From the NCBI GenBank assembly GCA_018287875.1, contig JAGVVL010000025.1, positions 62,001 through 126,000 on the forward strand: a stretch of DNA of 64,000 nucleotides, given 5' to 3'. A model generated the notes under the pieces. It was not told where the DNA came from, searched no databases, and saw only the letters and a list, made by a program, of their open reading frames with translations. Every line of letters begins with the position of its first letter. Position 1 is the first letter of the stretch. Of this stretch, positions 11,957 to 22,738 are shown in pieces. The DNA comes from Nigrospora sphaerica. Its lineage: Eukaryota; Ascomycota; Sordariomycetes; Amphisphaeriales; Apiosporaceae. A program made the translations under genes and the position numbers.

Positions 11957-12080
11957 TTCTAGGCTAAATGAAGCCCTAGGAACAGTTTCCGGGCTATCCG
12001 GTAGCTTATAGAGTCGTGGTTGTGAAGTTATCGCTGTGTGGGGTCGGTTTCGAAAAAGTTTTTTTTATTGAGGCGCGCCT

Positions 12081-12121
12081 GGTCGCTAGGTGTAAGAACA
12101 ATAATAATAATAATAATAATA
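12081..12121 (+). repeat. LINE 3' tail with (AAT)n
   Basis: The sequence ...GGTGTAAGAACAATAATAATAAT is the 3' terminus of the plus-strand LINE fragment at 6,391-7,217, separated from it by the 4.9-kb minus-strand LINE. It abuts Gypsy pol sequence at 12,122. Confidence 0.75.
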
Positions 12122-12432
12122 TCCCAGTACGGATACTAAGTTTTCTACTTGGCTGGCAAACTAAACTTAGTCCCGGACGCCCTGTCTAGGCTGACCACCA
12201 CTCCGGAGGCCAAGCCCAAGGATGTTGTCCTAGACGAGGTCTGGTAGACTATGTCTACGGCGGTCATGTCTAAGGAACAGCTCGACTAGTTCCGACAAGC
12301 CTATCAGGACGACGCGCGCCTTCGTCCTATCTTAGAGCAGTTGCAGCAGCCTGGAAATGTGGTCGACGAGGACGCCGAGCGACTTTTCTCTCAGCCCGGC
12401 TATCTCTTCGAGGTCCGAAACGACCTGCTGTA

Positions 12433-14290
12433 AGTTCGAGGACCCCATTTGGCCCCCCCCACATTTGGCCCCCCTTAGCTTAATCGTACGAAAATCAACC
12501 TTGCTACTTCAACCGACTACATATTCCTAATTCATAACAACCAGGATACAAGAACCAGCCTCGCTTAGGCTTTCGCTATCGCTCTCTTGATCTAGACCAC
12601 TTTCAGCCTCCCCGACCGCCAATTGAGCTCGGTAGATGTCTTCGATGTTCGCGAACTTCGAATTAGGGCTCAAATCTACCTTCTTCCTCTTCCTTGGTTT
12701 CATAGTCTCAATTCTAGCTTCGAGAGCCTGAATTTGCCTTTACGCAGTAGCTAATTGGACATTCTTCTCATCAAAGGCCTTTTGGATCTTCCGGAAGAGT
12801 AATTGTTGTGTGGTTGAGTGTTCCGCTAGCTGGTTCGAAAGTTGTACTTAATCCTTAAAGTCTGACGTCTTCTTTGGAGTCGACTAAACCACTGTAGAAG
12901 TATGGGATCTCTTTAGGGGTGTTAAGAAGGCTCTATTCGAGTAGGATTGCTTTAATTTTGTTGTATCGGGTGTTATTTGGTGTGTATTTTGAACCAGATT
13001 CCGGCTTAGAAGCGGTTTAGCTATACTCACTGGCCAAAGACCGGCTGCTTTCCACCTATTCCGGATATTCTGACTAGTAAGCCCGGCTAAACGAGCCTTC
13101 TGATAGCAGGCAAGGAAATTTCGCTTGCCAACTACCGTTGAGTCCGTTAATTGAGTTAGAAATCCGAGCTCTTTCCGGTACGCCGATTTTAAAGAACTGA
13201 AAACGGCTAGATCGAGAGGTTGAAGGACGTGAGAGGTATAAGGAGGCAAGAAAAGAAGATATATCCTATACGAGAAGCATTGAAACATAAAATCAGTGGT
13301 TGTGTGGCTGCCATAGCCGTCTATAACGAGTAGGCGGTGCTCGGAAGGGTCCTCGGGGGCGGTATTCGGGATAAAGACTTTCTCGAGCCACTCGAGCGCT
13401 GTTTGGTCTGTAATCCATCCGTTTTCAGTTGCAGTGAACTGCCAGCCTCCGAACTGGCTTAAATCGAGCGGAAACCATTGCTGTTAAACTGTCTTGCCTT
13501 TCAAAATGACCAAGGGGGGAAGGGCATGGCCTTAAGCGGAGATGCATTCAACGAAGGAGGTCCAAGCACAAGAACCAGGCTGTTTCTTTCGGACTGAGCG
13601 TTTTTCTGAACCTCTAAGTACTAGACCGTTCGATCCAGCACCTTCTAGGAGTCCTGCTTCATCTATATTGTAGCGGTTAGCCGGCTTCACCTTCTAGATC
13701 TCCGGTAGCTGAAGATATCGGAACCATGAGCGAATTACCTCGACTGAGGCGCCATTAACACGCTGCGAGTCGATATACCGGCTCTTCTGGACCTGTATAG
13801 CTGGGTTCCTGCGTAGGAAGGCCTGTAGCCACCTCTTTCCGAGTGGCTCGCTGTCGCCTTGAGCCCGGAGGATACGTTCGGCGAACTCCTTAACTTGGGC
13901 GTGTGAAGGCGGAAGCCCTAGGGCAGCTTGGGTTAGGATCCAAGTCGTAAGTAGCTCTTCCTGGACTGGTCTAAGCCTCTGCTGGTATGCGAAGGCTTCT
14001 GACCTGCGTTGATGCCCTTTAATTCGGTTCCGAAGTGTCGACCTTGGTATCCTATATTCTTGAGCGGATTGATGGATTGAAGCTCCACTAGCGACGGCAT
14101 CGAGAGCACCTTGTAGATCTTGTTCCTTATATGGCTTCATCTTTATTTATTATACTTCTAAATTAAATTATAGCTAATTCGAAGTAAAATTGGCGAAGAA
14201 ATAGAAGATATTAATTCGGGTGGCTGGGATGGCGGTGAATATTTTGGGGGGGCCAAATGTGGGGGGGGGCCAAATGGGGGTCCTCGAACT
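12433..14290 (-). mobile_element. Fot1/pogo-type DNA transposon with long TIRs
   Basis: A 1.86-kb element with terminal inverted repeats of about 45 bp beginning AGTTCGAGGACCCC and containing two copies of an ATTTGGCCCCCC-type unit. It is flanked by the TA target duplication typical of Tc1/mariner/pogo elements (12,431-12,432 and 14,291-14,292). It carries one minus-strand transposase gene, now broken. Its insertion splits a Gypsy integrase codon series, and the two sides rejoin in frame without it. Confidence 0.88.
12884..14140 (-). pseudogene. Fot1/pogo transposase, two in-frame stops
   Basis: Cut-and-paste transposase. The N-terminus has a Psq-type helix-turn-helix (residues about 1-50, MKPYKEQDLQGALDAV) and a CENP-B/Tc5-type DNA-binding domain (GKRWLQAFLRRNPAI). 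The DDE domain shows IDEAGL, VIDGYGSHTT and LPPYTSHVLQPLDLAVF, which carry the three acidic positions. Two stops interrupt the frame at 13,694-13,696 (TAG) and 13,484-13,486 (TAA), both explained by a single C-to-T change in CAG/CAA. Total length would be about 418 residues, in the normal range for the family. Confidence 0.85.
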
Positions 14291-15911
14291 TATTATGTGA
14301 GCTACCAGGGCACGCGCAGACTGTGTATTCCGCATGCCCTCGTTAAGGACATACTGTCTATAGCCCACGACGAAAAACACCATTTCGGCCAAAACCGTAT
14401 ACTGAAGGACCTCGAAGGCCTATTTATCCGTAACAAGACCAGAATAGTCAAACAGTATGTTCAGCATTGTCCGACGTGCCAACTTAATCAGACTAAGCGC
14501 GACCAGCCTGCTGGTGACTACCAACCTATCCAACACGATCCTGTCCCTATAAAGACGGTCGCCATCGACTTTATCGTCGGATTGCCCACGGTTCCATCGA
14601 CCGGTTCGCCCTGGCAGCTGAAGAACGTTAAGGCCGACACGTTTAACCAGCTGATGACTATATCATGTCCAGTCTCTAAGTGCACAGCCTTGATTCCTGG
14701 CAACGCCCAATACACCGCACAGAACTGGGGGCAAGCCATAGCTTAGACCTTGACCCTGGCTAATTGGGGCATCCCTTCCGGAATTATCTCGGATCGAGAC
14801 TGCAAGTTCACCTCCGACTTCTAGAAAGGACTATGGTCCGCGCTTAGCACTAAGTTGTTGATAACAACGGTATACTATCCTTAAGCGGACGGCCTATCTA
14901 AAAGAAAGAACCAAACCGTGGAGATCGCTATCTAGTATCACCTGTTTGACCATCCGGATCAGACCTGGACCGATCTGCTCCTAAGCTTGCAGTGGCACCT
15001 CAACAGCGCTCACGTGGAGTCCGTTGGAGTATCTGCCTATGAGCTGCTCTTTAGCTTCAAGTTACCCGGACCCTTAAAGGCAATCATAGACACGGACACA
15101 CTATAGTTTAAGGAGATTCAGAACTTGAGGGATCACCTGCGTAAGGACGCCTAACTAGCTATAGACTTCGCAGCTGCTAAGGTAAAGATAGTGTATAACC
15201 GTAAGCACCAGTTAATTGAGTTCAACCCTGGAGACAAGGTCTACCTGCGCCTCCATCGCGGATACCACTTGCCTAGCAGACCGTCTAAAACCTATTCGCA
15301 GTAGCGCTCCGGACCTTGGACCGTTCTGGAGCGCGTTAGTCGCCTTGCCTACCGACTTGACCTACCAGGAAACAAGATCCATCCGGTGATCTCCGTGGCA
15401 CAGTTGTCGCCGACACCGAAAGGTCGCGACCCCTTCCATCGCGACGCGCCACCTCCTGGCCCAGTGCAGGACGACCAGAACTAAGGCGCTGACGATGAGT
15501 ATAAGATTGAAGCCTTGCTGCAGTATCGAAAGAGCGGCAGAGGTCCCAGACTTGAATACTTAGTCAAGTGGCTTGGTTACAACAACGAACACAACACGTG
15601 GCACCATGAGACCTATTTAGGCAACGCCAGGCGTTTAATAGACGAGTATTAGAACAGACGCAGTCATAGGCCTGTGGTCACCATGGATTCTGGACCTGCG
15701 AAGCGCGGTCGCATTCGACCTCGCAAAACGGACTGAAGATGAGGAATTGAAGCATGACGGTATGGAGCAACTGACATGGAAGACTCCGTGCTACTTTATT
15801 TGTAGTATATCCACTAAGGACAGTGAACTTGTCTTTTGAGCGCGGCATTTGATACGTGGATAGCATCCTGGGTCCAGAACTGGAGGGGCAGGATACTCGT
15901 TTGGAGGGGTC

Positions 15912-16117
15912 TGTTACGACATGGGTACATAGGTACAAGGGCATGGGAACGCATGGACCTCTGGCCGGTGGTACGTACCGCGTTTGGCTGGATATATTCC
16001 TGGCAAACAGTGACTGAGAGGAGCCTGTTCCTCTTCTTTTCCTCTTCACCTGTAGTTTTCGCATCTCAATAGAACCCTTGGGTCATCAACAGATCCCTCG
16101 TTCCTTGAACCGTGACA
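15912..16117 (+). repeat. 5' LTR of the Gypsy element
   Basis: 206 bp, TG...CA ends. It is preceded by target duplication GGGTC. It differs from the 3' LTR at three positions near its start (C/T, G/A, G/A). Confidence 0.93.
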
Positions 16118-16272
16118 CAACTACAGGTCTCCTCATCCGCCTGGGAAGGCTTCTATCAATATCCCAAACCTTCAAGACATCTAGACGGGTGCGCAGCTGC
16201 AAGCGCGACCCACACGATCGATCAGCCAAGACGGGTACGCAGCCGTAGGCGCGACCCACACACACCACTAAG

Positions 16273-17439
16273 ATGCCGCCGAAGCGCGCCACCCCCCAGA
16301 CCACGGAACCCAAGAACGATAACCGCGAGGGTTCTGCCGATACCACCGACTCCAATGATACCGAGATCAATACCGAGCCCCGATTCGCCTAAGAGCGTGA
16401 CCGCCGCCTCGACGTGGAGAGACAGCTGAAGGACCTCCAGGAGCAGATGGCTACCTTGATCCATCAGATGGCAGGAAGTAACCAAGGCACGCCACCGCCC
16501 TTTGTTCCCCCTGCTGAAGGTTCCCGACCGGAGGCTGAGCGCCTCCCTGACCCCCCGGTTTTCTACAATCAGAAGTCTAAGGACATCGTCAAGTTCGAGA
16601 CTTGGTTTCGTCAGGTCAAGAACAAGATCCTGGTAAACGCTTCCCGTTTCCCCACAGACCTCTCTAAGCAGGCCTATATCGAAGGCCGCCTCGGCGGAGA
16701 TGCCAACGATGATCTCCAGCCTTACCTCCAACAGACGCACCCTGGTTCGATCTAGTCGTACGAGGCCTTAATAGCGTATCTCTGGTAACAGTACCATGAC
16801 CCTAACTAAATGGAGGCTGCCTCTTTGGAATTTGAGAACCTTTACATGACCGCGGGAATGGATTTCCAGGTCTTTAAGAACAAGTTCCTTCGACTTACCG
16901 GCGAAACGGGCTAAGCTAAGACGAATTGGAAGCGCCTCTTCAACCGAAAGCTTACGACAGAGTTGCAAACGGCCCTTGCCTCCTCCTATATCAAGAGCAG
17001 CATTAGATTTGATGCGTTTGCAACCGAGGCCGCCCAGATCGCCCTGGTCCTCCAGTCTGCTAAGAATGACGACCCTGGACGTCGCGCGAACCGCGGAAAC
17101 CGTGGCGGCACTCGCCGAACCCCCATCCCCGCTATCGACCAATCGGAGTCTGCCAAGCCATCGGAGAAGCGTTACACTACCTCAGCCCTGGCACGTCAAC
17201 ATGGACCCGACAAGCTCCGACGCCTTTTGGAGAACCGACTTTGTCTTAACTGTGAAAAGCCTGGCCACTACACTAATGACTGCCTAGAGAAGCGAGTCAA
17301 TGTCGACCGCTCGAACCGCATCAACGCTTTAGTTAGCCAGTGGACAGGAATTCCCCGTCCCCGTTCGAACGCCGATAGTCTTATAACCGAGATTCCTAAC
17401 TCCGACCGAGTCGAAGATGTCATGGATTCGGAAAACTAG
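16273..17439 (+). pseudogene. Gypsy gag, interrupted
   Basis: Capsid/nucleocapsid protein. The ATG is at 16,273 (MPPKRATPQ). A coiled-coil-like stretch follows (RQLKDLQEQMATLIHQM), and one CCHC zinc knuckle (CLNCEKPGHYTNDC) lies near 17,240-17,285. Stops at about 16,390, 16,753, 16,786 and 16,807 are CAG/CAA/CGA- or TGG-derived and fit RIP. The protease and pol reading continues downstream. Confidence 0.8.
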
Positions 17440-17453
17440 ATACCCTTAGACAA

Positions 17454-20400
17454 GTGGACTCCGATCTAAGGGAAGTCGTCGATGTTGAGAACACGCGGGA
17501 TGAGCGATCCTCTGATTTTTTAAGCAAGCACCTAGGGGGAAGACCGTTTATCTTCCCCTGTACTATAGCTTATAATGGATCGTCTCTCTCTGCCCATGCC
17601 CTTGTCGACACCGGAGCAAGTGGATACCTGTTTATAAGCGTGGCCTTCGCCCGAAGGCTCCTCCGATACCTATACCTCCCTACCGTTCGTGACTTTTATC
17701 CTTAACCTGTCGGCGGATTCGACGGTACCCTATCGCAACTAGTGGACATTGCCCTGCTGGGACACTTCTAGATCCAGAGCCGTCTCACCGCCCGAACCCA
17801 TTTTCTAGTCCTTAATATGCGCCACGACGTGATAGTCGGTCGCAAATAGTTGGAAACACACGATGTAACGCTGGATGTTCGTCGCTGTCGTCTTCTCTTC
17901 CCCGAGGAATGGACCCCCCAGCGTATAGAATATCATGTCGCGATGGACTAAGTCGGACAGCTTCTATAGAACCCTACCTTTGATGCAGACGCCTAAAGCC
18001 GCGAGAAAAAGATGGCTATAGAAGACTAGCGACGCCTAGCAGGCCGAAGATTACGACGTCCGGATCCTTCGGTTATCCGCAGTCTATGTGCGACCGACAC
18101 CGATCGCAAGAAGTCGCCACCGATAATTCGATATGAGAAAATCCTGATACGACCCATGGCCACTCGTGTGCAAGGACAACGAAACGATGAAGGCATCGTG
18201 AAGATAAAACACGCGTTAGCTAAACCAACCGACGTGCCCCCACCGTCGCTGACACCGCCACCAAGGGCACCGTCGTCCCCGATGGAACGCGACTCTCAAG
18301 GACCCTTCATCCGACGCCGGAGCTCGGCAGGAAGTTTTAAAGAACGCATCGATATCGCTTTTATCTCCGCACCGGCGATGGAAATGTCCTACCGCCGAAA
18401 CCCTCAAGATTGGCACGTCACTAGCCTCCACGCGATAGACAAGATTATCCTCGAGAAGCAAACGTCACGAGGGGACGTGTTACCCTCCGACTCAGACACT
18501 CTTCGCGAAAAAGCATTGCAAGTGGTACCAAAGCAATACCACGAGTACTTAGATATGTTCAGCAAGTTCGAGTCCGACAAGTTACCACCGTATCGTATCT
18601 GCGACCATAAGATCATCCTGAATGATAACGCTAAGCCGGACGAGCTCCTAGGATACTCGGGCCTGCGGAAGATGTCGCTTAAGGAAATGGAGACATGCTG
18701 GAAGTACGTGACCGAGAACCTGGCAAAGGGATTCATCGAGCTAAGTGAAGCACCTTAGGCGGCACCAATCCTCTTCGCGCCTAAAGGGAATGGAGGACTA
18801 CGTTTCTACGTGGACTTCAGAAAGCTCAACTCCGTTACTTGTAAAGACCGACACCCGCTTCCCTTAATCGAGGAGACTATGGCCCGGATCTTTAAGGCAA
18901 AGGTCTTCACGAAGCTGGATATCCGATAAGTATTCCACCGGATCCGAATGGCGCCAGGGTCAGAGGAGTTAACAGCGTTCCGTACCCGTTATGGCACTTT
19001 TCAATATAACGTCCTCCCCTTCGGATTGACAAACGGACCCGCGACCTTTCAGCGCTTTATGAATGACACCTTGATGGACTATCTGGATGATTTCTATTTG
19101 GCGTACTTAGATAACATCGTCATTTTTTCAGATTCGGTTTAAGAACACGAGGACCATGTGAGGAAGGTCCTGCAGCGCCTCCGAGAGGCCGGACTGTAAG
19201 CCGACACTGATAAGTGCGAATTTTATGTTCGGGAAACGAAGTTCTTAGGCTTTATTATCTTTACAGAAGGAGTGGCCGTGGATCCTGCTAAGACGTCCGT
19301 CGTCCGCGACTGGGCGCCCCCGACGTCTGTTAAAGGAGTTCAATCATTTCTCGGCTTCTGCAATTTCTATCGTAAGTTCGTTCGCGAGTATAGGCGGATC
19401 GCTCGACCGCTCGCTAACCTAACGAAGCAAGGCTTACCGACGTTCTAGTGGAAAGAGGAGTGCCAGGAAGCTTTCGATACCTTGAAACGACGACTGCTAG
19501 AGGCCCCGGTCCTCGCATATTTCGGCTACGAGAACGACACACGAGTGGAGACAGATGCTTCCGACGGAGTGATTGCCGGAGTCCTATCGCAAAAGAAGGA
19601 TGACGCTTCTGACAACTGGCACCCCGTCGCCTTTTACTCGGAGACCCTCCAAGGTTCGGAGCTCAATTACAGCATCCACGATAAAGAACTGTTAGCCGTG
19701 GTCTAAGCCCTTAAGCATTGGCGCGCTGAGCTCGTGGGACTTCAGCGCCTACAGTTCACGATTATGACGGACCACAGCGCGCTGGAATACTTTAGCTAGA
19801 AACGTCATCTTAACTTGCGACAAGCGAACTGGGCGGAGCTCCTCGCTGAATACCACTGCCTGCTGAAGTACCGCCTAGGAACGCAGAATACCGCGGCCGA
19901 CGCCTTGTCACGGAAAACGGAAGATCTGAAAACATAGAAAGAGAAAACCGAGGCGATGCGACACCTGGCCATCTTCTAGGAGGGCGAACACGGATACATA
20001 CCAGCGCTTTCCATGGTGGAACCCTTGAGTGAGGCGGCCCTCTTAGAGGACGATGACCTGCCACCGCCACCACTCTCTGGGTCAATGCTGGTACATCGGG
20101 CCGTCGAACTTAACTGCACCGACCCCCTTCTCTAGCCGTTTCAGGACAAGACCACGTTGGAGCCGGCTGACGGCATTACCTGGACCCTCTCTGACGGAAC
20201 TCTCCTAAGAAAGGGCAAGCTGGTAGTCCCCGAATAAGACAATCTGAGGACGCATATCTTAGAAGACTTCTATTCGCGCTTGACATCTGCACACCCGGGA
20301 CGCAATAAGCTCCGTAAGCTAGTGCAGAGCTAGTACTGGTGGCCAGGATTATCTAAAGACGTTGACCGTTTCGTGGCCAACTGTCGAGTGTGCCGATTAT

Positions 20401-21560
20401 CTAAAGTCCCCTGGGATAAGACGCTAGGATTTCTTTATCCCCTTCCGATACCGCTTCGATCATAGCAGTCGATTCAGATGGACTTTAAGACCATGCCTAA
20501 AGATCGAAAGGGTTTCGATAACCTCCTCGTTATGGTTTGCTTGTTAAGTAAGAGGAGTTAGTGCGTTCCTTGCACCCAATCAGTGACAGCTAAAGACGTT
20601 GCTAAGATGTACTACTATAGTCTGTATCGCGTCTTTAGGCTACCACAGTAGATTGGGAGCAACCGTGGACCCCAATTTGTCTCCCACTTCACCGATAAAG
20701 TCTCCAAGCTGCTAGGCATCACCTGGAAACTGGGATCCTCCGGCCACTCCCAGTCACAAGGGCAAGTGGAGCGTATAAACCAGGCCATCCAGCAACGGAT
20801 TCTGCCTTACTTATCACACTTCCAAGACAACTGGTCGTTAGTGATTCCAGCCTTAGACGCTGTCCAGGCTAGCCTGCCCTAGGATTCGACAGGTCTGTCT
20901 CCTTATGAAGTGGAGCGTGGCTTCCTTATGCCGCTGCCATATTCTAAGGCCGACTGGACCCAAGATGTGGGTAAACTTCCGATAACGGAGCGTCTCGGAC
21001 AGCAAGACGCGCAGAAGATTGTGAAGACACTCCACTAATACACAGAAGCAGCACGATAACAGGCTACCTTATCCTAACGCTGTATGTACGACCAGGCTAA
21101 CAAGTCGCGACGCGAGCCAGACTTTAAGGTCGGGGATAGGGTGGTTATTCTTAAACGGATATAGACAACGGACTAACCTGGCGACGCCCTAACGTTCCCC
21201 TTAACGCAGCAATGTTACACTATCAAGGGGATGAGAGGATACTCTTATGAACTCGACACGCCGCCAGACTGGAAGGGCACGAACGTGTTTCACGTTAATC
21301 GCCTTCGGCGATTCTAAGACGACCCCCTCCCGGGATAACAGGCCGAGAATCCGGAGGGCGAAATCGTGGATCCTTCGTTGGATGAAGAATGGGAGGTAGA
21401 CCGAGTGCTGTCCTCTCGACTGCACTATGGGAAACTTCAATACCAGGTGCGCTGGAAGGGTTAGGACCCGGACGCGACGTGGTACGATGCGGAATTATTT
21501 AAGAACAGCGCCACACTCCTCTAGAAATACCACGAGGAGTATCCAGATAACGCAGGACCG
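17454..21560 (+). pseudogene. Gypsy pol (PR-RT-RNase H-IN-chromodomain), interrupted
   Basis: Protease has the DTGAS catalytic motif near 17,610. Reverse transcriptase covers about 18,500-19,300. Its catalytic box reads YLDN instead of YLDD (near 19,105), as expected from a G-to-A change. RNase H follows at 19,480-19,900 (ETDASDGVIAGVLS). The integrase zinc finger and core are at about 20,280-20,850, and a chromodomain is at about 21,380-21,540 (YQVRWKG). There are stops throughout. The chromodomain places it among chromoviruses. Confidence 0.85.
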
Positions 21561-21724
21561 CCGAAACGACTGGCTTCATAGCTTGACGCAGCAGCCAACG
21601 ATAGGATCGAACCACCTCACGCCGACGACAACTCTCCGGCTTCGGCGAACCGAACGAGAAAGAGAATTGCCCGGAAGAAGTGACCGAAACTTGCGGACAA
21701 GTTTCATTTCTTAAAGGGGGGTAA

Positions 21725-21930
21725 TGTTACGATATAGGTACATAGGTACAAGGGCATGGGAACGCATAGACCTCTGGCCGGTGGTACGTACCGCGTTTGG
21801 CTGGATATATTCCTGGCAAACAGTGACTGAGAGGAGCCTGTTCCTCTTCTTTTCCTCTTCACCTGTAGTTTTCGCATCTCAATAGAACCCTTGGGTCATC
21901 AACAGATCCCTCGTTCCTTGAACCGTGACA
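21725..21930 (+). repeat. 3' LTR of the Gypsy element
   Basis: 206 bp, preceded by a polypurine tract and followed by the second GGGTC target duplication. The T/A states at the three differing positions are those expected after RIP. Confidence 0.93.
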
Positions 21931-22616
21931 GGGTCCTGCCTAGCTGACTAGGCCTAATTTAGCAGATAGAACAATATATCTGCTGCCCCTCGCTGCCAGT
22001 CCTGGCAGAGAGGTACGCCTTCTTCTACACATCACTTTGACCCCATGCTTCACCTCATCAGAATGTTACACTATTAAGAGGATAAAAGGACACTCCTATA
22101 AACTTAATACGCCGCTAAACTAGAAGGGCATAAACGTGTTTCACGTTAATCGCCTTTGGCGATTCTAAGACGACTATCTCCTAGGATAATAAGCCGAGAA
22201 TTCGGAGGGCGAAATCGTGGATCCTTTGTTAAACGAAAAATGAAAGGTAAACCAAGTACTGTCCTCTCGACTGCACTATAGAAAACTTTAATACCAGATA
22301 CGCTAGAAAGGTTGGGACCCGGATATAACATTATATAACGCGGAGTTATTTAAGAACAGCGCTACACTTCTTTAGAAATACCACGAGGAGTATCTAAATA
22401 ACGCAGGACTACTAAAGCAACTTGCTTTATAGCTTAACGCCGCAGCTAACGATAAGATCCACCTATCTCATACCGATAACAACTCTTTAACTTCAACGAA
22501 CTAAATAAGAAAGAGAATTGCCCAGAAGAAGTAACTAAAACTTATAGATAAATTTTATTTCTTAAGAGGGGGTAATGTTACAGTATAGGTACATAGGTAT
22601 ATGTGCATAGTAACAT
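21931..22616 (+). pseudogene. Older Gypsy 3' relic with start of its LTR
   Basis: From about 22,055 the sequence is a more heavily RIP-mutated duplicate of 21,207-21,740 of the complete element: the end of integrase, the chromodomain region, then TGTTAC starting a 3' LTR at about 22,575. That LTR is cut at 22,616 by the plus-strand LINE and resumes at 27,479. The first 120 bp (21,936-22,055) has no clear identity and may be the tail of the Gypsy relic at 12,122-15,911. Confidence 0.7.
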
Positions 22617-22738
22617 ATAGACGACTGGAAAAAAAACTTTTTCGAAACCGACCCCACACAGCGATAACTTCACAACCACGACTCTATAAGCTACCGGATA
22701 GCCCGGAAACCGTTCCTAGGGCTCCATTTAGCCTAGAA

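Larger units (their letters stand above)
7218..12080 (-). mobile_element. Near full-length Tad-type LINE (minus strand)
   Basis: A 4.86-kb non-LTR retrotransposon with the same layout as 22,627-27,468: ORF1 with Pro-rich N-terminus and CCHC knuckles, then ORF2 with endonuclease, reverse transcriptase and a Cys-rich C-terminus, ending in an (AAT)n tail at 7,218-7,240. A 14-bp target duplication GGTCGCTAGGTGTA flanks it (7,204-7,217 and 12,081-12,094), placing the insertion inside the 3' tail of another LINE. Many TAG/TAA stops show RIP damage. Confidence 0.85.
12122..15911 (+). pseudogene. Gypsy chromovirus pol relic (RNase H end, integrase, chromodomain)
   Basis: Two blocks, 12,122-12,430 and 14,293-15,911, form one reading frame once the pogo element between them is ignored. 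The first block has the end of RNase H (LVPDALSRL). The second has an integrase HHCC region (HHFGQNRILKDL, CPTCQLNQTK), a core starting DFIVGLP, and a C-terminal chromodomain (EYLVKWLGY) near 15,510-15,650. TAG/TAA stops scattered through the frame indicate RIP. The 5' part of the element is absent and the 3' end is cut by the Gypsy element at 15,912. Confidence 0.8.
15912..21930 (+). mobile_element. Complete Gypsy chromovirus with two LTRs (RIP-damaged)
   Basis: A 6.0-kb Ty3/Gypsy element: 206-bp LTRs at 15,912-16,117 and 21,725-21,930, both TGTTACGA...CCGTGACA, and a perfect 5-bp target duplication GGGTC (15,907-15,911 and 21,931-21,935). A polypurine stretch AAAGGGGGG precedes the 3' LTR. 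The internal order is gag, protease, reverse transcriptase, RNase H, integrase, chromodomain. The two LTRs differ at only three sites, all transitions at CpA/TpG, so the insertion is recent and has passed through RIP. Confidence 0.92.
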
